Positions 43,180 through 52,596 of a DNA stretch of 64,000 nt are shown here, one piece after another (the first letter of the stretch is position 1; every line of letters starts with the position of its first letter). Position numbers and translations under genes: made by a program. Origin of the DNA: Haloplanus salinus (GTDB lineage: Archaea > Halobacteriota > Halobacteria > Halobacteriales > Haloferacaceae); contig NZ_QPHM01000003.1 in the NCBI RefSeq assembly GCF_003336245.1, positions 310,001-374,000 on the forward strand, given 5' to 3'. A model generated the notes under the pieces. That model was not told where the DNA came from. It worked only from the letters and a program-made list of their open reading frames with translations, and searched no databases.

Positions 43180-44448
43180 ATGAGACGCACGAATACGTTT
43201 GTGATCGCACCAGACCTCGACGACGAGGAGTGTCTCCGACGGTTGCTGGATGCGTCAGCGAGCTTCTGGAACGAGTTGACGTACGAACGCCGCCAACGGC
43301 TCTTCGCGGGTGATCCCGTCTGGGAGGGGTCGGACTGTGGGGACCGATATAAGAGCCGCCTCGGTGCCGCGACGGTCCAGACGGTACGGCGCGTGAACGA
43401 CGAGGCGTGGCGGTCGTTCTTCGAGCGTCGAAAAGACCACTCGACAAGTCCGCCGGGGTACTGGGGGAATCAGGACGATGGGCGTGATCTCCGGGTCTAT
43501 CTGCGGAACGATACATACACTATCGAGTGGGGGTCTCGTTCTCGGATCGACCTCCTAATCGGCCAGAAATTGAAAGAGGAGTTCGGTCTCGGGTACCGCG
43601 AGCGGCTACGACTGCCGGTTCGCGGGGTTCCACGGTGGAACGGCACGCGGGGACGTCTAGTGATCAACTACGATGAGGTCGCAAAGCAGTACCGGGCGTA
43701 CCAATCAGTCGCCGTTAATCAGTCCGCCCTGGAGACGTCACTGGGTGAAACAGAAGCCGCTGTGGATATTGGCGCGAACAATCTAGTCGCCTGCTCAACG
43801 AGCGGTGGGTCACAGTATCTCTTCGAGGGACGACCGCTCTTTGGCCAGTATCGAGCCATCACAGAGCATATCGCAGCCCTCGCTGGGAAACTTCCTGAAG
43901 GGCGTCGCTCCAGCCGGCGGATCAAACGGCTGTATCGCAAACGCACCCGCCAGCGCAACCACGCTCAGGATGCCCTCGTTCGCACGCTCGTCAAGCGACT
44001 CCACGCCGAAGGCGTGGCGACCGTCTTTGTAGGTGACCTCACGGATATCGTCACGGATCACTGGTGTGTCAAAGTAAATCAAAAGACGCACTCGTTTTGG
44101 GCGCACCGCCGGTTCACCGACCGGCTCTCGTGTGTCAGCGAGGAGTACGGGATCGACGTTCGGGAAGTCTCCGAAGCGTGGACGAGCCAGCGATGCCCGC
44201 GGTGCGGAGTTCGTGAGAACACCGTCCGGGACGGCGACTCGTTTTATTGCCAGCGGTGTCAGTTCCGTGGGCACGCCGACCTCGTCGGTGCTCGAAACAT
44301 CCTCGCCGAACACGCGAGCGGAGCAGTCAGGCCGATGGCCCGGCCCGTGCGGTTCCAGTGGGACAATCATCAGTGGCGTTCGACCACAGACGCCCCGGCA
44401 GAAATCCCAACGAACAGCGCACGAACCTGTGAGTTACCTCTGGAGTAA
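43180..44448 (+). CDS. tnpB: TnpB of the VGDL type (glycine at the RuvC-II position)
   Basis: This 422-residue TnpB opens MRRTNTFVIAPDLDDEECLR. D196 in AVDIGANNL and D367 in GHADLVGARN are present and the zinc ribbon is intact (CPRCGV ... CQRCQF). The usual glutamate is replaced by glycine in TVFVGDLTDIV (about G285). Many haloarchaeal TnpBs have this GDL form and may use a glutamate from elsewhere in the fold. Whether this one cuts DNA is not clear from the sequence. A TATA element (GATTTATCGA, about 43142) lies upstream. The hairpin-rich stretch after the stop (to about 44495) is the probable right end. Confidence 0.85.
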   Translation: MRRTNTFVIAPDLDDEECLRRLLDASASFWNELTYERRQRLFAGDPVWEGSDCGDRYKSRLGAATVQTVRRVNDEAWRSFFERRKDHSTSPPGYWGNQDDGRDLRVYLRNDTYTIEWGSRSRIDLLIGQKLKEEFGLGYRERLRLPVRGVPRWNGTRGRLVINYDEVAKQYRAYQSVAVNQSALETSLGETEAAVDIGANNLVACSTSGGSQYLFEGRPLFGQYRAITEHIAALAGKLPEGRRSSRRIKRLYRKRTRQRNHAQDALVRTLVKRLHAEGVATVFVGDLTDIVTDHWCVKVNQKTHSFWAHRRFTDRLSCVSEEYGIDVREVSEAWTSQRCPRCGVRENTVRDGDSFYCQRCQFRGHADLVGARNILAEHASGAVRPMARPVRFQWDNHQWRSTTDAPAEIPTNSARTCELPLE

Positions 44449-44723
44449 TCGCTCACCCGCAGGGGAAGCTGTCCCAGCCGGGGGATAGTGGAGGTCAACA
44501 TCTCTTCGCGACGAACTTCGTGAAACGGGAACTGACCGGCGACACCTCGAACTTCGTGAAATACTCCTCAAGACCGCTGTCTACAACATCTAGACCAGAC
44601 TCAGACGTGGAAATCGGACACTGTAGAACACTTTAACAGAGCAGATTAAGTCCCCACTGGTTCGGATTACAGCGGACGCGCGACTCGGGATATCAATAAT
44701 AATATTCTCTCCAAAACGGATAT

Positions 44724-45647
44724 ATGCGGCTTGACCCACTCTTTTCCTCAGAGTTGCCTTTCGATACTGACGACACAGTCAAGCGAATCTCGTTCGCCCG
44801 CCTCATTAGAGAGCGGACAGGTTTGATCGACATCACGCTGTTGCTCTCCCTTCCAGCCGTACTGATACTCATTTATTTGTCGCCAGTAGGACTGCGCGAG
44901 TCGCTCGTGTTTGACTACACCGAGCCGACCTTATTCACCGCCTTCGCGTCCGTGTTCATCCATCTCGACAAAATTCATTTGCTTGTTAATATCGGAGTGT
45001 ACGCGCTTATCGTTCCAGTACTATTCGTTCTCAGCATCGCCACCCGAAATCGTCGCCGGTTCTATACGGCTTTTGTGACCTTTCTGTTGATGTTTCCGTT
45101 CGTCCTCTCGTATCTGAATCTCGCTCTCTTCCGGCCGTCAGTAGCGTTCGGCTTCTCAGGAGTAGCGATGGCATTCGTCGGTTATCTGCCGTTCGCACTT
45201 GCCAACTATCTCGACGACGTGTTCGATGTCGGGCCAGCGAACCAGATCTCACCGATGCTCTTTCTGCTCAGTCTCCTCTGTATTGCAGTACTGAGCATTC
45301 GGTCGGCTCCGACTATCGGCCGATTAGTCGTACTCAGCACCGTCGTTTCGGTTCTCGTAGCAATACTGTCCGTACTCCTGTACGTGCTAGCCTTGTACGA
45401 TCAGAAAGACGAACTCCAGTCGAAGCTCCGAACCGTACTTCGGACTTCTGGACACTTCGAATTGGCCATGATTGCCATCGTGCTGATCTTCGCTATCCAG
45501 TTCGTTGCGTTTCCCCCAGATCCAGCCCTTGGAGACGGCGTGTTGAACCTCTACGTCCACTTCCTTGGATACTCGCTCGGATTCCTCGCGGTCTTCACGG
45601 CGGTCGAAACCGCCGAACGACTCGGATGGGCCGAGACGGTGCTGTGA
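44724..45647 (+). CDS. Rhomboid-family intramembrane serine protease
   Basis: This 307-residue multi-span membrane protein matches rhomboid proteases at the key points: FIHLDKIHLLVNIGVYALI (H80, H85, N89), corresponding to the H-x4-H-x3-N signature of the second core helix. The catalytic serine lies in VAFGFSGVAMAFVGY (GxSG, S145) and the catalytic histidine in YVHFLGYSLGFLAV (H279). Hydrophobic segments at about 35-55, 95-107, 115-135, 180-195, 205-225 and 245-260 fit six or more membrane spans, with a longer insert than usual between the serine and the histidine. It would cleave membrane-anchored proteins near the membrane. Its neighbour is a huge surface protein with a C-terminal anchor, a possible substrate. 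Confidence 0.72.
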   Translation: MRLDPLFSSELPFDTDDTVKRISFARLIRERTGLIDITLLLSLPAVLILIYLSPVGLRESLVFDYTEPTLFTAFASVFIHLDKIHLLVNIGVYALIVPVLFVLSIATRNRRRFYTAFVTFLLMFPFVLSYLNLALFRPSVAFGFSGVAMAFVGYLPFALANYLDDVFDVGPANQISPMLFLLSLLCIAVLSIRSAPTIGRLVVLSTVVSVLVAILSVLLYVLALYDQKDELQSKLRTVLRTSGHFELAMIAIVLIFAIQFVAFPPDPALGDGVLNLYVHFLGYSLGFLAVFTAVETAERLGWAETVL

Positions 45648-45706
45648 GGATAACCCCTTACATAGTGAGTGTTGTGAACGGAAATATAGGGCGAGAGAGT
45701 GGCTGG

Positions 45707-48700
45707 TTACAGCATATCTCGCCGTCGCAGGATTGCCACGGCGGCGATGATGCCTCCCAGAAGGACGAGCACGATAACGAGTAGCGGTACACTGAATCCT
45801 CCGGGTTCGGTCGCAGTCGACGTTGGCTGTGGCGATTCGACCGCTTCTGGCGGTTCCGGCGTCTGTGTTTCGTCCGCTGGCGTCGGTTCGGACTCCGGCT
45901 TCGGCGTTCCGTCAGCCGTTACCTGGGCAGGCGTCGACGTGGGCGTCGTCACCTGTGACGGCGACCGCTCGACGACCGCGAACAGCGAGAACGAGTCGAC
46001 GGGCGCGGTCAGCGTGACCGTTCCACCACTCACGTCCTGCACAGTCGTCTCCTGAATCGTCCACCCAGTAGCAGTCCGGTGGACAATAACTGCATTCTCC
46101 GGGTCGTCCAGTTGCTCGGTAGGCACCTCCATTTCGACGGTCGCCGACGTTTGATCCGACGCCAGGGAACCCGGCGAGATATCGACGACTGTCACGAGAT
46201 CTATCTCCGACGCGCTGTCGATGTCCGTCACGTCGCCGGCGATGCGCTCGGTGATCGTCTGGACGGTCGAATCGGATAGGCCATCGAACTCGGAGACCGT
46301 CACCGATCCCAGCGTGTTCTCGTCGAAAGTGACTCGACTGACCGTCTCGGTGTCCTCGAACTCGCCGGTCTGTTCCCCGATATTGGTTTCCTCGACGACC
46401 ACGGGATCGACATCAATGAGCGGGAAGTCGTCGGTAGCTGCGCCACCTCCACCGCCGCCTCCGCCGCCACCACCAGTGCCGCCATCAGCGCCGTCGTCTC
46501 CACCAGCGGTCGCGACCGAAATTGTCACCGTACGGTTCGCCGTCTGGCCCGCCTCGTCAGCGACACGGACTTCGACCGTCCGGTTCTCGCCTGGTTCCAG
46601 ACCGGTGAGTTCGTAGCTCGCGCTACTTGCATTGATTTGCGCCGATCCGGTCACGTCAGTCCCGTCTTCGAGAACCGTCACGGATTCCGGATCGACGCCC
46701 GAGATCGTATCGTTGTAGCTGAACGTGAACGTCGCGTTATCGACGCTCGCGTTGAGGTCGGTCTCAGTCGTCTCCAGAGTCACCGAGGGAGCCGTGTTGT
46801 CGACGAGGACGCCGCGAGTGGTGACGTTTCTGACGCCGCTCTCGCTGGTGGCGACGACACCGAGCGTGTACACGCCGTCGTCGACGGGTTCGCCGTCGAC
46901 AGTCGTATCCCACGAGACCGTCCGCTCGCTCTCGAAGGCACCGGTGACATCCTGCTCGAAGACAACGTCGGTGCCGTTCGAGATCACGACCGTCGCGTTG
47001 TTGGGATCAGGGTGACTCGCCGTTACCGAGACGGTGAGCGGTTGTTCTTCGGTCGCCAGTTGCTCCGCGCCGACGGTTAACTCGGGTGCCGTCAGCGGCG
47101 TCTCGGATGGCGTCGCGTCGACAGTCACTTCGGTCTGTCGGGCCGCCCGCGACGCCGACTCGATGTACGACCGATCCCCAGTGAGCGCGTAGTCGATGAC
47201 TGCGTCGCGGAAGGACGCCGTGCCGGGTTCGAGTCCCGCATTGAGCGCCGCATCGATGGCCTCCCGACGGTCGTCGTCGGGCAGGTCGTTGACGGTCACT
47301 CGCTCGGACGGGTAATCGGCGTCGTAGAACGCCGCCGCGCTCTCGCCGTCGTCGTAGTCGAACAGCGAGTTCTCGGCGGTGACGCGGTAGTCCTCACGGT
47401 ACTGGCCGTACAGCGCCTCGAAGGATGGCGAGGTCGACAGCGCCGTTCCGTCCGCGAGCGCGATGTCGTTGGAGGTGTTGCCGTCCGGACTGCCGAGCAG
47501 GCCGCGCATCGAGTCAACGGCGGTCCGGTTCGGTTTGACGACTACGTCGAGGCGGTTGTCGACGACCGTCACTTCGAGGCGGGAGTCGCCGTCGTCGACT
47601 TTGTTATCTTCGCCGGGGTAGACGACGACGTAGCGGTCCGGGGTTCGGAAGATTTCGCCATCCTCGACTGTGAGGGAGTCGCCCGTTTCGAGCGACCGGG
47701 CGGTCCCGTCAACCGTTAGCGTCTGTTGGTCGCGGGCGTCGATGGTGATTTCGGTGCCGTTGATCTCCGTGGCGACCGCCGAGATAACGCTCACATCGCG
47801 GCCAGCGACAGGTCGGAGACGGGCTTGGACGTGCGGGCTACCGTCCGTGTCGTTCGTGAGGACGAACTCGCCGGCGGCCTGGAAGTCGTAGGCGACGCCG
47901 TCGTAGGTGGTGAGGTGGGGGTCACCAGTAGCGACCCCGGACCTTCCCTCAGTGGACTGAGGTAAACTGCCAGAAGCTTCTTGATAACCTTGTTGAATCA
48001 TTTGAGTGATATCACTGTGCTTTTTCCTAGATATTCGAACAGATGTCCCGTCAAGAATCGTATCTACTATCGGTCGCGCAATTGATCGAATAGATCGGAG
48101 ACCATCTGGTATCGTGACGGCCTTGCTCATGATTGATATGATTTGGGGGTTGTTAGCTGAATTTATTTGCCACACTGGTCCCCCACTAAACCCAGGATAC
48201 ATCAATTCGTTAAGTGGTCCTCCTGTGGCCACTTGATGACACTTCGAACGGTCGATACAATTACCCAATGGAGTTCCTTGGCCATCGGCGCGTAGGTCCC
48301 ACTGCTCACCGGGGCTAGTATATGGAGCGTAATTAGCGGGGTATCCTGTTAGGTGACTATATTTCGTATACTGTGGGCTACTTACCGGATGATCTTGATA
48401 CCCGAACGTGCCAGTCTCGGTTCCAATCGGGTTTTCAAGCGTAATTACTGCTATATCGTGAGTTATTCTTCGTTCTTTCGCCCATTTTTTATAAACATAA
48501 ATGTGTTCGAACTCACTCTCAGTTAGAGCAGTACCTTGGCTTCCATTCCGAGCGGCCTCAAATTTAATACTTAGAGGGGAATATTTCCAGTCATTCCCTG
48601 ACGAATTGTAGATACAGTGGCCCGCAGTAATTATATGGTATTTGTCAATAACTGTTGCTGAACAATATGTGTCCCCCACTATTGTTAACGCACCCACTGC

Positions 48701-51700
48701 ACTCCACGGATACTTATTTGATCCACCAGTATTCTGCTTTCTATAACTAAATCCAGGTAAATCAGTTTGGGATGCTGAAGTATCAGAAGGCAACGACGAA
48801 GATGATAAAAGGTGTGCTGCGGAATCCGAGCTGGTGGTGAAGTTTGTGTAATTCCTGAATTGTGGGTCGTATCCAATGATATTGTGTTCTATCTCAATAT
48901 TTTTCGTCCACCCGCTGTAGTCTGTCTCGGTCCAGTTGTTGTTGAGGTATGTCTCCGTCACCACTTGTATCTGCTTTGTGCCGTTTGTCGACGGATCAAA
49001 TTCATAGTTATACTTTCTGACCCCTCCCGAGGAGATAATCTCCTCTTGATCACCAGGGGTTATATTCTGCTCAACAGAATCGTCTTCATTGGTGTCGACT
49101 TTTATCCGCACGCGAACTGGCCGCTGAGGACCATCGTTCCGTATTTCGGGGCTAATCGTCACCGATCGACCGCCGTAGTATCCACCCTCACCGTTCTCGT
49201 CGCCCTCAAGTTCAACGCTTGACAGCCGCGGGGCAGTTCGTTGGACATTCGTAATCGTGCCGTCAGCATCTACAGTCACCGAACTGCTACCCCAGAACGC
49301 ACCATCGGGACCGTACAGTTCGAGAGTGTACTCCCCGGTTGTGAGCGTCGACCACTGCACCTCGCCGCTCGCATCGGCCTGCTTGCTGTCGAGTCCCGCG
49401 TAGGACGCGTTGTAGAGGATGATTTCGGCGTTCGGCACCGTTACACCACTGGCATTCGTCGCGGTCACCCTCAGACTATTCGTGCCGTTCAGTTCCGGCG
49501 GCTGCTCCGGCGGTTCCGGATCGACCGTCTCCTCGACATCGCCACTAGAATCCTGCTGTTGGGCCGAGGAGAAGTAGCTCTCGTCGCCGGTGAGTGCGTA
49601 GTCGATGATCGCACTCTCGTAGGCGACCGTGCCCGGTTCGAGGCCGGCCTCTTCGGCTAAGGTCTGCGCCTCCGTCAACGTCTCTTGATCGAGATCGTCG
49701 ACCGTGACGACATTCTGCGGTACGAGTGGATCGTAGTACGTTCCCGGTCCGTTGTCTCCCTCGTACGTGAACAGCGTCGTGTCATCGGTGACGCGCCAGT
49801 CGTCTCGGTAAGTGCCGTAGAGTACGTCGGCACTCGGGGACGTGGAGAGGGCTGTCCCGTTCGCCAGCGCGACATCGTTCGAACTGTTACCGTCGAGGTT
49901 TCCAAGCAAGCCCGTCACGGGCTCGGATCGATCCGGATCGAGGCGGACTCTGATGTCGAGTCGGTTGCCGAACATGTCGGCCGTAAGTCGTTCGTCGCTT
50001 GGTCCGACTGCGTTGTCGTCTCCAGGATAGACGACCGCGTACGTACTACCGCTCCGCCGAACACTTCCGTTGCCGACCGAGATGGTTTCGGACTCACCCA
50101 GTTCCGTCGGCGTTCCGTCGACCTGGACAGGTGTCGAATCCCGTGCATCAATGACGACCGTGTGGCCGTCGAGGGTCGTCGCCACAGCGGTGTTGATCGT
50201 AACCGAATTGCTACCGCTAACCGGGACTTGGCGGGCCTGAATCTCGAGCGATCCCTCGGGCTCGCGGACGAGAGTGTATTCGCCCGCGGCCATGAAGTCG
50301 TAGGCTACGTCGTCGAACGTGACGAGATGCGGATCGCCGGTCGAGACGCCGGTTTCGAACGTCGCTCCCACAGCTTCCAGTTGTCGGTCGCTACTGGTGG
50401 AGCCCGTCTGGATCGCGTACGTGTACGTTCCAGATTGAAGTGAAAGGTCGGCGACGAAGCCAACGGTCGTATTTGCACCGGCAGCTAGCGATACGTCCCG
50501 CGAACCCACCTGTTCGAGATTCCCGTCACTGTCGGTATCCACGCGAAACGCGACTGATTCGTTCGTCCTGTTTGAGCCAGGGTTGGCGACCGTCGTAGAC
50601 ACTGAGAACTCTTCCCCAACAGATACTGTACTCGGGCCTCGGACATTTTGTATCGTTAGCTGGTCAATGGGCTCTTCGGGAGTTTGGGAGTCACCGAGAC
50701 GCCGTATAGCGGTCAGGTTTCCATTCTCATCAGGGCCGAATAGTGTTGTTTCGTTAGTCGCCAGTCCCTTGTAGCCTCGATTGGGACCGGTCGTGTTTTC
50801 GAGGCTTCCATCGGTGCTGAATTTATGCAGAGCCTGTGTGTCGGGCGCACCAAGCCAGAGGGAGCCGTTAAAGTACGCAAGCGCCCGCGGGCTTGTCGTT
50901 CCAGTTGGTCCCCGAACGTCGAATTGATTAACCTGCTGTCCAGCCGGCGTGAACTCAACGATCCGGTTGGACGTAATGTCGGTCGCCCAGAGGGACCCAT
51001 CGCCGTACGCAAGCGCGGGCACGTCGTAGCTCGTATCGATTCGAGAACGGACCTCGCCGGTTTCGGGATTAAGTTCGACGATCTCCCCGTCGAAGTTTGA
51101 TCCGACACCATCGGCGAACCACAGAGATCCGTCCCCGTATGCAAGCGCGCTCTGAGCCCCACTTGGGGCAGGAAAGCTATTTATTGTGGTACTATTCTCA
51201 AGAACAATCTTCTGGATTTCGCCTCCAGTGTTAACGTAGGCGAACCCGTCATGAATCGCCAACCCATTCTGTGCTGTGTAGTTTGTCGGAGATGCATCTG
51301 GTTGGTCGGGGTCCGCCGATGGAGGTGACGAACTGTGGTTGATCGTGAGGCTGTTCGGTCCAGAATCACCAGTAAAGATTCCTAGGAACCGATCGCCCAC
51401 CGGATCAGCCTGATTTTTGAAAATTTCAATAGAGTGGGCGTACGTCCCGTTTTTGAGTTTGTTCGAATCTATCGGGATATGATACTGACCGTTATACTGA
51501 CTGGCTTCTTTCGTTAGCACCGTCCCGGTCTCATTGCGAACTTCGTAGGTCACGTACCACGATTCATCGGCACCAAGTGCTCGATTGATCGTAACATCGA
51601 TGTATCCCGTTGTGCTGTTCTGTGCCAACTGGCCCTCGTAGCCGATCCCATGGATAGTCGGCTCGGTCGCATCAAGAACTGTACCTGTATTCGCATTTAC

Positions 51701-52246
51701 CACTTCCACAGTATATTCCTCAAACGTCGGCGACGCGCTGAACATACTCCGATCGCCTTCGACAGAGGCGTTGATTTCTACGGATGATCCATTTGTGAGA
51801 CTTAATTCAAGTGACGGCTCCCTGATTTCGCCATTCCCACGATAAATATCCAATTCAACTGAAGTAGTGTTATGTGTAACACTGTCAACCTCAGGAGCAA
51901 CGGTGACAGATCTACCTGTCTGATTGACAATTCTGAAAACTAATTCGTTCGCGTCGCCTATTCGTAATCCATCGGGACTTGTGTCCTCAATCCGGAGACC
52001 CTCTGCATATTTAGGATCTTCCCCAGCAATATTCGATCCTCTTGCAGTCGCAACCGATTGAGCATATTGGATGTCGGCCTCTACTGTAACAGTCTGTGTC
52101 GGTGTCGGCGTTGAGGTCGGTGTCGTATTACCGGCCTGTGCAATTACAGGACCCGGAACACCGACTGAAGGAACTGAGATGACCATTATACCACACAGTA
52201 CCACAGCTTGGATTTTTTCTCCCAAAGGGACTCCCCGCGGACCCAT
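45707..52246 (-). CDS. Giant surface protein: two vWD domains, trypsin-like protease domain, PGF-type anchor
   Basis: This 2179-residue exported protein has a signal (QAVVLCGIMVISVPSVGVPG, about 12-31). Regions in order: beta-sandwich domains (30-300); a propeller-like stretch with repeated ALAYGDGSLW (about 350-500); a CARDB-like domain (STVSVGEEFSVSTTVANPGS, about 530); vWD domain 1 (GDPHLVTFDDVAYDFMAAGE, about 640-800); a carboxypeptidase-regulatory-like domain (about 920); a trypsin-like domain at about 1190-1400 with ITAGHCIY (about 1208), RITHDIAVITL (about 1264) and MYPGFSGGPVW (about 1354), a full His-Asp-Ser triad; vWD domain 2 (GDPHLTTYDGVAYDFQAAGE, about 1444-1600); Ig-like domains; a poly-Gly hinge (about 1925); a PGF-pre-PGF-like domain; and a final anchor GGFSVPLLVIVLVLLGGIIA with RRR. 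It is an envelope protein with probable proteolytic activity. Confidence 0.88.
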   Translation of the reverse strand: MGPRGVPLGEKIQAVVLCGIMVISVPSVGVPGPVIAQAGNTTPTSTPTPTQTVTVEADIQYAQSVATARGSNIAGEDPKYAEGLRIEDTSPDGLRIGDANELVFRIVNQTGRSVTVAPEVDSVTHNTTSVELDIYRGNGEIREPSLELSLTNGSSVEINASVEGDRSMFSASPTFEEYTVEVVNANTGTVLDATEPTIHGIGYEGQLAQNSTTGYIDVTINRALGADESWYVTYEVRNETGTVLTKEASQYNGQYHIPIDSNKLKNGTYAHSIEIFKNQADPVGDRFLGIFTGDSGPNSLTINHSSSPPSADPDQPDASPTNYTAQNGLAIHDGFAYVNTGGEIQKIVLENSTTINSFPAPSGAQSALAYGDGSLWFADGVGSNFDGEIVELNPETGEVRSRIDTSYDVPALAYGDGSLWATDITSNRIVEFTPAGQQVNQFDVRGPTGTTSPRALAYFNGSLWLGAPDTQALHKFSTDGSLENTTGPNRGYKGLATNETTLFGPDENGNLTAIRRLGDSQTPEEPIDQLTIQNVRGPSTVSVGEEFSVSTTVANPGSNRTNESVAFRVDTDSDGNLEQVGSRDVSLAAGANTTVGFVADLSLQSGTYTYAIQTGSTSSDRQLEAVGATFETGVSTGDPHLVTFDDVAYDFMAAGEYTLVREPEGSLEIQARQVPVSGSNSVTINTAVATTLDGHTVVIDARDSTPVQVDGTPTELGESETISVGNGSVRRSGSTYAVVYPGDDNAVGPSDERLTADMFGNRLDIRVRLDPDRSEPVTGLLGNLDGNSSNDVALANGTALSTSPSADVLYGTYRDDWRVTDDTTLFTYEGDNGPGTYYDPLVPQNVVTVDDLDQETLTEAQTLAEEAGLEPGTVAYESAIIDYALTGDESYFSSAQQQDSSGDVEETVDPEPPEQPPELNGTNSLRVTATNASGVTVPNAEIILYNASYAGLDSKQADASGEVQWSTLTTGEYTLELYGPDGAFWGSSSVTVDADGTITNVQRTAPRLSSVELEGDENGEGGYYGGRSVTISPEIRNDGPQRPVRVRIKVDTNEDDSVEQNITPGDQEEIISSGGVRKYNYEFDPSTNGTKQIQVVTETYLNNNWTETDYSGWTKNIEIEHNIIGYDPQFRNYTNFTTSSDSAAHLLSSSSLPSDTSASQTDLPGFSYRKQNTGGSNKYPWSAVGALTIVGDTYCSATVIDKYHIITAGHCIYNSSGNDWKYSPLSIKFEAARNGSQGTALTESEFEHIYVYKKWAKERRITHDIAVITLENPIGTETGTFGYQDHPVSSPQYTKYSHLTGYPANYAPYTSPGEQWDLRADGQGTPLGNCIDRSKCHQVATGGPLNELMYPGFSGGPVWQINSANNPQIISIMSKAVTIPDGLRSIRSIARPIVDTILDGTSVRISRKKHSDITQMIQQGYQEASGSLPQSTEGRSGVATGDPHLTTYDGVAYDFQAAGEFVLTNDTDGSPHVQARLRPVAGRDVSVISAVATEINGTEITIDARDQQTLTVDGTARSLETGDSLTVEDGEIFRTPDRYVVVYPGEDNKVDDGDSRLEVTVVDNRLDVVVKPNRTAVDSMRGLLGSPDGNTSNDIALADGTALSTSPSFEALYGQYREDYRVTAENSLFDYDDGESAAAFYDADYPSERVTVNDLPDDDRREAIDAALNAGLEPGTASFRDAVIDYALTGDRSYIESASRAARQTEVTVDATPSETPLTAPELTVGAEQLATEEQPLTVSVTASHPDPNNATVVISNGTDVVFEQDVTGAFESERTVSWDTTVDGEPVDDGVYTLGVVATSESGVRNVTTRGVLVDNTAPSVTLETTETDLNASVDNATFTFSYNDTISGVDPESVTVLEDGTDVTGSAQINASSASYELTGLEPGENRTVEVRVADEAGQTANRTVTISVATAGGDDGADGGTGGGGGGGGGGGAATDDFPLIDVDPVVVEETNIGEQTGEFEDTETVSRVTFDENTLGSVTVSEFDGLSDSTVQTITERIAGDVTDIDSASEIDLVTVVDISPGSLASDQTSATVEMEVPTEQLDDPENAVIVHRTATGWTIQETTVQDVSGGTVTLTAPVDSFSLFAVVERSPSQVTTPTSTPAQVTADGTPKPESEPTPADETQTPEPPEAVESPQPTSTATEPGGFSVPLLVIVLVLLGGIIAAVAILRRRDML

Positions 52247-52596
52247 GATGATGTCTTCTAACTAATACCACCAGTTTATTTGTTGGCTCGTTAAACCACT
52301 CCAATCAGTGATTAACTGGGCCGAAAGTGGATCACACCGGAGTATAGGCAGTCATAGTAGACGCGGAGACGTTGACTCACCAAGGGAAAGATAGAGGTCC
52401 CGGAAGAGTGGCTATCTGCTGCAGGTTCTCACAAAGCTGCAACAAGATTCGCATCACGGACCTCACCCAGAGGTGGTTGGCTGGTCAGGCGTTACGCGAA
52501 TTTCTCACAGACAAGGGAGTGAAGCGTTCGAGAGCAGTCGAGTGGCCGTCCCGGCTGGCGCCCGCGGTGCCGAACGCTCTTCACCCAAACCCGAAC
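52247..52596. other. Intergenic region, divergent promoters
   Basis: The stretch next to 52247 is AT-rich (ACTAATACCACCAGTTTATT near 52261) and should hold the promoter of the giant surface protein. The rest has an open plus-strand frame from 52372 joined to the next gene, but its codons do not look like a conserved protein. No other feature is seen. Confidence 0.45.
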
